A stretch of DNA of 14,219 nucleotides from contig CANGUS010000016.1 in NCBI GenBank assembly GCA_947457085.1, positions 1 through 14,219 on the forward strand, in the 5' to 3' direction. The position numbers were made by a program, and so were the translations under genes. The notes beneath the pieces are model-generated. The model had not been told where the DNA came from and searched no databases. It saw only the letters and a list, made by a program, of their open reading frames with translations. Of the stretch, positions 1-8,358 are shown piece after piece. How positions within the stretch are numbered: the first letter of the stretch is position 1; every line of letters begins with the position of its first letter. This stretch comes from Bacteroidota bacterium. Its GTDB lineage: Bacteria > Bacteroidota > Bacteroidia > Chitinophagales > Chitinophagaceae.

Positions 1-177
1 AGTGGAGAAACTTTACAGCCCATTGCACACAATAATATTGAGAATGATGCGTTAAATGCTTTAATCAGTCTTGGAATTGCACGGAATGCTGCTTTTGCAG
101 CACTGCAAAAAACAGTAAAAAGCAACAAAGATCTTTCGTTGGAAGATTTAATTAAACTAACATTGAAAAACATTTAG
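1..177 (+). CDS. ruvA: Holliday junction branch migration protein RuvA, C-terminal part (5' truncated by window edge)
   Basis: The reading frame is open from the first base and ends at TAG (175-177), giving the last 58 residues of a protein whose start lies outside the window. The segment DALNALISLGIARNAAFAAL is typical of RuvA domain III, the small flexible C-terminal helical domain that contacts the RuvB motor; RuvA tetramers bind Holliday junctions and RuvAB drives branch migration in recombination and repair. The conserved ALxxLG pattern and the very C-terminal position support the call. I recall ruvA lying just upstream of sprA/sov in other Bacteroidota, which fits this order. The DNA-binding domains I and II cannot be seen here, so the call rests on domain III and on context. 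Confidence 0.85.
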   Translation, partial: SGETLQPIAHNNIENDALNALISLGIARNAAFAALQKTVKSNKDLSLEDLIKLTLKNI

Positions 178-185
178 CAGTAGCA

Positions 186-3100
186 TTGGGTCAAATTTTT
201 AAATATCTTTTTCAGTTTTTTGCCATTGCAGGCATAACGTTTATGTCGTTGATGATTTCAACGGCAACGCCCTTTTTTTCGGCAATAGATTTTGAAAAGC
301 CAACGATTGAAAGCCCAATCGTAGACAGCCCGGTAACTGTTGTGAATAAAGCTCCTAAAGATACTTTGCATTTTCCTGTGAATGATCGAACTAATAATCA
401 GATTACAGACAAAAAGCCTGCTCAATTTGATTTAAAAGATCCAAGCAACTTAGTAACTGATGTAGAATATCATGCGGATTCAAACAATTATTCGGTTACC
501 GAAAAAATTGGTAAAGAATTTTACAGAGCGCCTACAACCATGACCTTTGATGAGTTCATGAAATATCAGTCTCAAAAAGACGAAGAGGCCTATTTTAAGA
601 AAAGAGCAAAAAACATCATGCAAATTTCTAAAAGTGGAGGCATCGTTCCTAAAGTAAATTTGGGAAATGCTTTATTTGATAGAATATTTGGCGGGAATAC
701 CATTGAAGTTAAGCCTCAAGGAAATATTGATATGTTTTTTGGTGTGAATGCACAAAATGTAAAAAATCCAACACTCGTTCAAAGTGCCCAAAAGTACAGC
801 ATTTTTGACTTTGACATGAATATGAACATCAGCTTGCTGGCGAAAGTAGGAGAAAAAATGCGGATGAATTTCAATTATAATTCAAAAGCAACTTTTGATT
901 TTGAAAATCAAATGAAATTAGAACATACAGGTCAAGATGACAATATCTTAAAAAAAATAGAAGCCGGTTTTGTTTCGTTTCCATTGCAAACAACCTTAAT
1001 ACAAGGTGTTCAGTCTTTATTTGGGTTGCACACACAATTGCAATTTGGTCGTTTGAGAATTAATTCAGTCATATCACAACAAAAATCTAAAAAAGAAACA
1101 ATTTCATTAAAAGGGGGAGCACAAACTCAAAATTTTTCTGTGTCATGTGATAATTATGAAGATTTCAGACACTTCTTACTTTCCCAATCTTTTAGAAATA
1201 ACTATAATAAAGCGTTAAAAGATTATCCAATTATTAATTCATTGAATAACATTAATCGCATAGAAGTATGGGTGACGAATAAAAATGGGACCACAGAAAA
1301 TGCCCGTGATATAGTTGCTTTACAAGATTTAGGGGAAACCTATCCTCGAAATACCGCTTTTGCAAAATCAGCAGCCGATGTGGCAGACAATAATTCAAAT
1401 ACCTTGTATGCTCAAGTTATTCAAACACCTGGTTCAAGAGATAATAATGTAATCAGTGCAATGCAATCATTGGGATTAAATGGAAGAATTGATTATGAAA
1501 AAACTTATGCTCGAAAACTAAATCCACAAGAATTTACGTTCAATCCTCAATTGGGTTTCATCTCTGTAAATACCCAATTACAACCCGACGATGTTGTAGG
1601 GGTAGCGTATGAATATACCAATAACGGGCGAGTGTATCAAGTGGGCGAGTTTTCACAATCATTGCCTCCAGATAGTACCAATCCTAAAATATTATTTTTA
1701 AAGATGCTAAAATCAACTTCACCAGATCCTACCATGCCTATTTGGGATTTGATGATGAAAAATATTTATTCCTTAGGAGCAAGTGGTGTGAGCAATGATG
1801 AATTTATTTTAAATGTTTTGTATCAAGATCCAGGGGGTGGAGAAAAGAGATATTTGCCAGAAGGACCTAAAGCAGGTATTCCTTTATTGTCGTTGTTAAA
1901 TTTAGACAGATTAAATAGTCAGAATGATCCTCAACCCGATGGACGATTTGATTATGTAGAAGGACTTACCATCAATTCTCAACAAGGAAAAATTATATTT
2001 CCAGTATTGGAACCTTTCGGAGATGATATGAAAAGTGTTTTTGGAGGAAATGTTTCATTAGAAAAAAAATACCTCTATAAACTATTGTATGATTCTACAA
2101 AAAATATTGCCATTCAGTTTCCTCAATTTAATCGATTTTTATTAAAAGGTACCTTTAAGTCGGCTAATTCTTCTGAAATTTATTTAGGTGGTTTTAATAT
2201 TCCTCAAGGTTCGGTAATTGTGAATGCTGGAGGTACAAAACTAACAGAAAACATAGATTACACAATTGATTATGGTATTGGAAAATTAAAAATTCTTAAT
2301 TCGGGCGTTTTAAGTTCAGGAATTCCTATTAACGTATCGTATGAAAACAGTGCCACTTTTGGTGTCCAAGTACAAAACTTTTTAGGGACTCGATTAGATT
2401 ATTTTATAAACGACAAATTTAAATTTGGTGGAACCATGTTGAGATTGTCTGAAAGACCTTATTTCAATAAAGTAACTTATGGTGATGATCCTATAAAAAA
2501 TACGGTGTTAGGTTTAGACGTAAATTACCAAAATGACTTACCTTCTCTTACTAAATTTTTAGACAAATTACCAGTAATTAATACCACAGCTCCTTCAATG
2601 ATTAATACAAGTGCTGAGGTTGCGAAATTAATTCCAGGGCACAGCCGATTTATTAATGAAAATGGCGAAGGCAGAATTTTTATTGATGATTTTGAAGGAA
2701 CAAGAAGTGCATACGATTTAAAATTTCCTGTTACAAGATGGTTTTTAGCTAGTACTCCTCAAAATGCAACGGATAAAACTGGAGCTATATTATTCCCTGA
2801 AGCTACAATTGTCAATAATTTAAATTACGGGAAAAATAGAGCAAAATTATCTTGGTATAATTTAGATCCTTGTTTGGTAGATAAAAACCAAACGTGTATG
2901 CCCGAACACATCAAAAAGGATGATACCTCTATTTTATCGAATCATTATTTAAGATTGATTCAACAACAAGATGTATTTAAACTAAGAACAGCTACTGCCT
3001 TACAAGGAAATTTAACCACGTTGGATTTAGCTTTTCATCCTGATGAAAGAGGCCCTTATAATTTTGATGGTTCAAATATTAATCAAAATGGGAAATTATT

Positions 3101-6100
3101 GAATCCTGCTAAAAGATGGGGAGGTATTATGCGTTCAATAGAATACAGTGATTTTGAAACATCCAATGTTGAGTTTATTGAATTTTGGTTGATGGATCCT
3201 TTTATTAATAAACCCAATGCTTCACCCGGATCTTTTTATATTAATTTAGGAAATATTTCAGAAGATATATTAAAAGATTCCAGAAAGTTTTTTGAAAATG
3301 GATTGCCATATCCTGCCAATAGTTCAAAAGTAGATACTACCAAATGGTCTAACATTCCTAAATTTCAACAACAATTAACTCCAGCTTTTGATAATGACCC
3401 TGAAGCCAGGAAGTTGCAAGACGTAGGGTATGATGGAATGAACAATGCAGAAGAAGCGGCCCGCTTTAATGCCTATTTGGAAGAGGTAAAAGCGAACTTT
3501 GGAGTTACATCTACTGCGTATAAATTGGCTTTGAATGATCCTTCAAATGATGATTATCATCACTTTAGAGGGGCCGATTATGATGGGGCCAAACTGCATC
3601 CACTGGTTCGATATCGCAATTTTAACAACCCACAAGGAAATTCTCCAATTACAGAAGCGAATAATCAATTCTCTAGTTCGTTTACAAATACTCCTGAATC
3701 GGAAGATATTAATAATGATAATACATTGAATGAAAATGAGCAATATTTTCAATATCGAATTGATATCAAACCCAATATGCAAGTAGGTGAAAATTTTATT
3801 GTAAATAAAATTGAGCCCATGGTTACGATGCCTAATAAAAATGTAGAAAAAGAAGTTTGGTATCAATTTAAAGTCCCTATAAAAGAATATACTGATCGAG
3901 TAGGAAATATTTCTGATTTTAAATCCATTCGATTTATGCGTATGTTTTTAAACGGATTTCAAGACAGTGTGATTATGCGTTTTGCTCGTTTGGAGTTGGG
4001 TAGAAACACATGGCGTAAATATAATTTCTCTTTAAGAAATCCAGGAGAAATTGTACCCGATGTGGATGCCAATTCAACGTTGTTTAATTTGTATTCTGTG
4101 AGTTTAGAGGAAAATAGTAGCCGTTCTCCGGTTCCCTATGTTTCACCTCCAGGGGTAGAACGTCAGCAACAACAAGTATCCAACGGGCAAAATACTTTTC
4201 AAAATGAGCAAGCACTTTCAATTCAAGTATGTGGTTTACAAGATGGGAATGCAAAGGGTGCATTTAAATCATTAGGAATGGATTTGCGTCAATTTAAGGA
4301 AATGAAAATGTTTATACATGCAGAAGGTGTTGATGGGGAGAAGCCTTTACAAAATGGAGACTTAAGGGCGTTTATAAGATTAGGAAGTGACTTTGTATCC
4401 AATTATTATGAATATCAAATTCCATTAAAAGTAACTCCTTCTGGTTCATTTAAAGCAGATGTCATTTGGCCTACAGAAAATGAAATGACGATAGACATTG
4501 AGCAATTAATTGCAGCCAAACAAAAAAGAAATGCCAGTGGGGCAAATTTTGCTGTTCCATTTGAAATTCAAAATGCATCAGGTCATTTTATTAGAGTATT
4601 AGGAAACCCAAATATGGGAGACGTTAAAATGGCTATGTTGGGAGTATTAAATCCACAAAAAACACCCAACACACCCAATGATGATGGTGGCCCTAAATGT
4701 GCTGAAGTTTGGTTTAATGAACTTCGTTTAAGTAATATGAACGAAGAGGGCGGTTATGCCGCAACAGGTAAAGTTGATTTGCAATTAGCCGATATTGGAA
4801 CGATAAAAGTAAGTGGTAGCATGCATACGGCAGGTTATGGTAATATTGATCAAAAAATTAATCAACGATACCGAGATAATTTTACTCAATTTGATGTTTC
4901 AGCCAATATCAATGCAGGTAAATTTACCCCACAAAATTGGGGAGTTCAATTGCCTGTATTTGCTGGATATTCTCAAACAATTAGCAATCCTATTTTTGAT
5001 CCTTATGATTTAGATGTTAAAATAAAAGATAAAGTGAAAGATTATACAGGAGCCCAAAAAGATTCTGTGAAAAAAATAGCCCAAGATTTTACTGCTATAA
5101 AAAGTGTGAACTTCCAAAATGTTCGAATAGCTCCCGTAAAAAATAAACACAAAGACCCTTGGGATTTGCAAAATTTTGATGTGAGTTATTCATATACTCA
5201 AACTAATAAACACAATTCCTTAATTGCAAATGATCAATTAGATGAACACCAGGCTTCCATTGGGTATACCTATGGCTTAAAAGCAAAGTCGATTGAGCCA
5301 TTCAAAAAATTGATCCCTCAAAAAAGAAAGTATTATCAACTCATTCGGGATTTTAATTTTAATTTAATTCCTTCTAATTTTACTTTCAGAAATAATTTAA
5401 ATAGAACAATTGGTGAAACTGAAATTAGAAATATCGATGATGGTCCTTATAAAATAGAACCCAACTTTTTTAAATTTTTTACCTGGAATAGAACCTATAA
5501 CTTAAGATGGGATTTAACTAGATCTTTTTCATTTGATTATTCGGCTACGAATAATTCAAGAATTGATGAGCCTAATGGGCGTTTAGATACGAAAGCTAAA
5601 AAAGATACTTTCTGGAACAATCTCTATAAATTAGGAAGAAATACGAATTATACTCAATCGCTGAATGCAAATTATAATGTGCCTCTTAGCAAATTTCCTT
5701 TGCTTGATTGGACTACCTTAAGAGGGAGTTATGCTGCTACATATACTTGGACGAGTGCCTCTCTTTTAGCAAAAAGTTTAGGCAATATAGTGGGCAATAC
5801 CCAAAATAAACAAGTGAATGGTGAATTTAATTTCACTCAATTATATAACAAAAATAAATACCTTAAAATACTAAATTCCCCTAAAAAAATCATTCCAAAT
5901 AAAAAAACGCCGACTAGTAAAACAACCTCTTCGAATATACAATCTAATCAAAATCGAAGAGAGGATAGGGATCCAATGGGATTGAAGGCCTCAAGCCCAA
6001 AAAATGTAGATAGACTGTTGAGTAATAATAAAAATATTTCTGGAGAAAAAATAGACGCCCAATTTGAAGAGTCTGTTCCAAGTAAAGGCAACTTTAATAA

Positions 6101-7685
6101 AGGTCGTGCTGCTTCAAACCCAGATTTAAATGGGAAAATTTCAACAACAGCTAAAAATGATAAAAGTAAAACAGATACGAATAAAAATAAATTAACAGCT
6201 ACTAAAAAACCTAAAGAAGTCAAAAAGCCAAAAGTAAAAAAAGAATTCAACCCATCGAGCGGTGTTAGAATATTTACCGGAATATTAATGATGGTCAAAA
6301 GAGCCTCCTTTAATTACAGTGAAAACATGTCAACTACATTGCCTGGTTACATGGACAGTACACAATTAATAGGTATCAATACAAATAATACAACCAATGT
6401 TGGAATGCCATTTGCTTTTGGATTGCAGCCCAATAGACTTTGGCTAGAAGGAAAAGGAAGAGATAATGTACTTTCTAGAGATTCTTTATTTAATGCTCCA
6501 TTTCAACAAACTTTTCTACAGAATTTTGACATGACTGTCAATACTGAGCCATTTAAAGATTTTAAAGTTGATTTTAATCTTAAAAAAACATTTAATAAAG
6601 CATATTCTGAATTGTTTAAAGATACATTGGGAGGAAGCAATGACTTTATTCATTTAAATCCATATGAAACCGGAGGTTTTACCATTTCTTATATTGCGAT
6701 TAATACATTATTTCAAAAGAAAGGAATAGATAATTTAACTTCCGCATTCAAAGATTTTGAAAATAATCGAAAAGTAATCTCACAAAGATTAGGGCTTATT
6801 AATCCGTATACCAATAATTTAAATGCACCTGAAGATCCTGATTATAAAAAAGGATATACTCGTTATTCACAAGAAGTTTTAATTCCAGCATTTTTATCTG
6901 CATATACGGGCAGAGATCCCCAAAACTATCCATTAGTAAATAATAAAAATGAAACTATTCGTTCCAATCCTTTTCGAAATATTTTGCCTTTGCCGAACTG
7001 GAGAATCAATTATGGAGGACTAGCTCGAACGAAAGCATTTAAAAATATTTTTCAAACATTCACATTAACGCATTCATATACAGGGTCATTGTCTATGAAT
7101 AGTTTCACATCCTCTTTGCAATACAGAGATACCTATGCATTAGGTTTTCCTTCCTTCATCGATTCTGTTTCGCATAATTATATTCCTTATTTTATGGTTC
7201 CGAACATGACAATAACTGAAAATTTTGGACCATTAATTGGGATAGATGCGACCTTTAAAAATTCGTTGAATGTGCATATAGAAATTAAAAAAGCTCGAAC
7301 ATTAAGTATGAGTTTAGTTGATTATCAATTAAGTGAAACGAAAAGTAAAGAAATTTCTTTTGGTGCAGGAATGAGATTGAAAGATGTAACCATTAACACC
7401 CCTTATTTTGGTTTAAATAAATATAAAAGCGATGTCAATATTAAATTAGACTTAGGACTTCGAGATGATTACACAACGATTAATCGTTTAGACCAACAAG
7501 TATCTCGAGCGACTAGAGGGCAAAAAGTAATTACCATTTCTCCTTCAATTGATTATTTATTAACGCAAACCGTAACCTTACGATTTACATATGACAGAAG
7601 GCAAAGTATTCCATATGTTTCCAATCAATTCCCGATTACAACCACCAGGGCAGGAGTTACTGTCCGTTTCCTACTAGGGCAATAA
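186..7685 (+). CDS. sprA: SprA/Sov, outer-membrane translocon of the type IX secretion system
   Basis: This 2499-residue protein has the length of known SprA/Sov proteins (about 2400-2500). SprA forms a giant outer-membrane beta-barrel through which T9SS cargo with C-terminal signals leaves the periplasm; in gliding species it is also needed to deliver adhesins. Recognisable SprA segments include a GGAQ region near residues 285-315, a YEYTNNGRVYQVGEF block near 480, GHSRFIN...GEGRIFIDDFEGTRSAYD at 818-843, ETSNVEFIEFWLMDPF at 991-1006, SLGMDLRQFKEMKMFIHAEG near 1362-1381, CAEVWFNELRLSN from 1505, and a C-terminal barrel end with RRQSIPYVS...RAGVTVRF. Beta-strand-like alternation is common throughout. 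The start used is TTG at 186: a TAA at 153 closes the frame upstream, and this start gives a signal peptide with Lys6 and a hydrophobic core, cleaved near residue 33. The first ATG (243) would remove the basic n-region. A Lys/Asn-rich segment occupies residues 1889-2020. The gene is intact and follows ruvA by 8 bases, so the two may be co-transcribed. Confidence 0.96.
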   Translation: MGQIFKYLFQFFAIAGITFMSLMISTATPFFSAIDFEKPTIESPIVDSPVTVVNKAPKDTLHFPVNDRTNNQITDKKPAQFDLKDPSNLVTDVEYHADSNNYSVTEKIGKEFYRAPTTMTFDEFMKYQSQKDEEAYFKKRAKNIMQISKSGGIVPKVNLGNALFDRIFGGNTIEVKPQGNIDMFFGVNAQNVKNPTLVQSAQKYSIFDFDMNMNISLLAKVGEKMRMNFNYNSKATFDFENQMKLEHTGQDDNILKKIEAGFVSFPLQTTLIQGVQSLFGLHTQLQFGRLRINSVISQQKSKKETISLKGGAQTQNFSVSCDNYEDFRHFLLSQSFRNNYNKALKDYPIINSLNNINRIEVWVTNKNGTTENARDIVALQDLGETYPRNTAFAKSAADVADNNSNTLYAQVIQTPGSRDNNVISAMQSLGLNGRIDYEKTYARKLNPQEFTFNPQLGFISVNTQLQPDDVVGVAYEYTNNGRVYQVGEFSQSLPPDSTNPKILFLKMLKSTSPDPTMPIWDLMMKNIYSLGASGVSNDEFILNVLYQDPGGGEKRYLPEGPKAGIPLLSLLNLDRLNSQNDPQPDGRFDYVEGLTINSQQGKIIFPVLEPFGDDMKSVFGGNVSLEKKYLYKLLYDSTKNIAIQFPQFNRFLLKGTFKSANSSEIYLGGFNIPQGSVIVNAGGTKLTENIDYTIDYGIGKLKILNSGVLSSGIPINVSYENSATFGVQVQNFLGTRLDYFINDKFKFGGTMLRLSERPYFNKVTYGDDPIKNTVLGLDVNYQNDLPSLTKFLDKLPVINTTAPSMINTSAEVAKLIPGHSRFINENGEGRIFIDDFEGTRSAYDLKFPVTRWFLASTPQNATDKTGAILFPEATIVNNLNYGKNRAKLSWYNLDPCLVDKNQTCMPEHIKKDDTSILSNHYLRLIQQQDVFKLRTATALQGNLTTLDLAFHPDERGPYNFDGSNINQNGKLLNPAKRWGGIMRSIEYSDFETSNVEFIEFWLMDPFINKPNASPGSFYINLGNISEDILKDSRKFFENGLPYPANSSKVDTTKWSNIPKFQQQLTPAFDNDPEARKLQDVGYDGMNNAEEAARFNAYLEEVKANFGVTSTAYKLALNDPSNDDYHHFRGADYDGAKLHPLVRYRNFNNPQGNSPITEANNQFSSSFTNTPESEDINNDNTLNENEQYFQYRIDIKPNMQVGENFIVNKIEPMVTMPNKNVEKEVWYQFKVPIKEYTDRVGNISDFKSIRFMRMFLNGFQDSVIMRFARLELGRNTWRKYNFSLRNPGEIVPDVDANSTLFNLYSVSLEENSSRSPVPYVSPPGVERQQQQVSNGQNTFQNEQALSIQVCGLQDGNAKGAFKSLGMDLRQFKEMKMFIHAEGVDGEKPLQNGDLRAFIRLGSDFVSNYYEYQIPLKVTPSGSFKADVIWPTENEMTIDIEQLIAAKQKRNASGANFAVPFEIQNASGHFIRVLGNPNMGDVKMAMLGVLNPQKTPNTPNDDGGPKCAEVWFNELRLSNMNEEGGYAATGKVDLQLADIGTIKVSGSMHTAGYGNIDQKINQRYRDNFTQFDVSANINAGKFTPQNWGVQLPVFAGYSQTISNPIFDPYDLDVKIKDKVKDYTGAQKDSVKKIAQDFTAIKSVNFQNVRIAPVKNKHKDPWDLQNFDVSYSYTQTNKHNSLIANDQLDEHQASIGYTYGLKAKSIEPFKKLIPQKRKYYQLIRDFNFNLIPSNFTFRNNLNRTIGETEIRNIDDGPYKIEPNFFKFFTWNRTYNLRWDLTRSFSFDYSATNNSRIDEPNGRLDTKAKKDTFWNNLYKLGRNTNYTQSLNANYNVPLSKFPLLDWTTLRGSYAATYTWTSASLLAKSLGNIVGNTQNKQVNGEFNFTQLYNKNKYLKILNSPKKIIPNKKTPTSKTTSSNIQSNQNRREDRDPMGLKASSPKNVDRLLSNNKNISGEKIDAQFEESVPSKGNFNKGRAASNPDLNGKISTTAKNDKSKTDTNKNKLTATKKPKEVKKPKVKKEFNPSSGVRIFTGILMMVKRASFNYSENMSTTLPGYMDSTQLIGINTNNTTNVGMPFAFGLQPNRLWLEGKGRDNVLSRDSLFNAPFQQTFLQNFDMTVNTEPFKDFKVDFNLKKTFNKAYSELFKDTLGGSNDFIHLNPYETGGFTISYIAINTLFQKKGIDNLTSAFKDFENNRKVISQRLGLINPYTNNLNAPEDPDYKKGYTRYSQEVLIPAFLSAYTGRDPQNYPLVNNKNETIRSNPFRNILPLPNWRINYGGLARTKAFKNIFQTFTLTHSYTGSLSMNSFTSSLQYRDTYALGFPSFIDSVSHNYIPYFMVPNMTITENFGPLIGIDATFKNSLNVHIEIKKARTLSMSLVDYQLSETKSKEISFGAGMRLKDVTINTPYFGLNKYKSDVNIKLDLGLRDDYTTINRLDQQVSRATRGQKVITISPSIDYLLTQTVTLRFTYDRRQSIPYVSNQFPITTTRAGVTVRFLLGQ

Positions 7686-7730
7686 TCGTACCTGCTTTTT
7701 ATGTTTTCGTACCTGCTTGTTGCTTTTTAT
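7686..7730. repeat. Imperfect direct repeat immediately after the sprA stop
   Basis: The 12-base word TCGTACCTGCTT occurs at 7686-7697 and again at 7707-7718, a spacing of 21 bases. The shorter word TGCTTTTTAT, which overlaps the first copy (7693-7702), recurs at 7721-7730. The repeat begins directly after the sprA stop codon. It does not fold into an obvious hairpin, so it is not a typical intrinsic terminator, although its T-rich tracts lie where a terminator would be expected. It may be a small local duplication. Confidence 0.6.
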
Positions 7731-7788
7731 AAAATATTCAGTTTAAATAAATACAATCCATACAAATTACCATTTAATTTAAAAATAA

Positions 7789-8241
7789 ATGACATTCGAT
7801 ATCCACTTAATAGATTCCAATTCTATATATTATGAACAAGTATTAATGATTAGGCAAGATGTATTAAGAACGCCTTTAGGACTTACTTTGTCGCAAGAAG
7901 ATATTGAAGATGATGGAAACCAACAAATTGTTATTGCACTAGAAAATGAAAAAGTAGTTGGTTGTTTATTTATAAAAATAGTTTCAAAAGAATTGGTAAA
8001 ATACAGACAAATGGCCATTGCTGATAACTATCAACACCAAGGAATAGGTAAATCAATCATACATGTTGCAGAGAATTTTTGTATTTTAAATCAATATAAA
8101 AAAATTGAATTACATGCACGTAAAACTGCCATTGATTTTTATCAAAAACAAAACTTTCAACAAATAGGAGAGGTGTTTTATGAAGTAGGGATACCTCATT
8201 TAAAAATGGTAAAAACATTGAATAAGGCTAAAAATCCATAA
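7789..8241 (+). CDS. GNAT-family N-acetyltransferase
   Basis: The 150-residue product matches a single GNAT domain in length and order. The acetyl-CoA binding motif A is visible as RQMAIADNYQHQGIGKSII at residues 73-91, with the pyrophosphate-binding loop Q82-H83-Q84-G85-I86-G87. It is followed by a conserved beta-strand/helix with ELHARKTAIDFYQKQNF (107-123), typical of the C-terminal half where residues after the A motif complete the acetyl-CoA site. The C-terminal FYEVGIPHLKMVK resembles ElaA-like members. The acceptor substrate cannot be read from the sequence. The gene lies alone between sprA (103 bases upstream) and carA (117 bases downstream) on the same strand; no clear -7 box was seen before it, so it could be transcribed by read-through from sprA. 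The ATG at 7789 is a natural start, placed just before the first beta-strand. Confidence 0.88.
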   Translation: MTFDIHLIDSNSIYYEQVLMIRQDVLRTPLGLTLSQEDIEDDGNQQIVIALENEKVVGCLFIKIVSKELVKYRQMAIADNYQHQGIGKSIIHVAENFCILNQYKKIELHARKTAIDFYQKQNFQQIGEVFYEVGIPHLKMVKTLNKAKNP

Positions 8242-8305
8242 TATTTTGTAATAAGGTTTTTATACTTTATTTAACTATTATCTATTTTTTAAAACTCTTT
8301 TATAA

Positions 8306-8332
8306 TTTATCAATAAAATTTTATCAATAAAA
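8306..8332. repeat. Two tandem copies of a palindromic 13-mer upstream of carA
   Basis: TTTATCAATAAAA occurs at 8306-8318 and again at 8320-8332, in step with a 14-base period. Within each copy TTTAT and ATAAA are perfect inverted arms around a CA centre. The pair ends 11 bases before the carA -7 box, so it covers the region where the -33 element would lie. This placement would suit an operator, but the whole gap is very AT-rich and chance is possible. Confidence 0.45.
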
Positions 8333-8343
8333 ATTCTTTAGAT

Positions 8344-8351
8344 TAACTTTG
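8344..8351 (+). promoter_or_regulatory. Probable -7 promoter box of carA
   Basis: TAACTTTG matches the Bacteroidota -7 consensus TAnnTTTG exactly. It ends only 7 bases before the carA ATG at 8359, so transcription would begin at or within a base or two of the start codon, giving a leaderless or nearly leaderless mRNA. No good TTG-type -33 element is visible 19-21 bases upstream, where instead the tandem palindromic repeats lie. Confidence 0.5.
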
Positions 8352-8358
8352 CCTTTTA

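Noticed and set aside
3535..3866. Overlapping short frames on both strands within sprA
   Set aside because: Ile/Met-rich composition from AT-rich DNA, fully inside a well-supported coding region, with no recognisable domain.
4813..5013. 66-residue plus-strand frame within sprA
   Set aside because: It lies out of frame inside sprA, whose own translation is conserved-looking there; no start signal or family resemblance.
5948..6298. 116-residue leucine/phenylalanine-rich frame on the minus strand inside sprA
   Set aside because: It is the antisense of the Lys/Asn-rich part of SprA; A-rich sense codons read as Leu/Phe on the other strand. No promoter or domain is seen.
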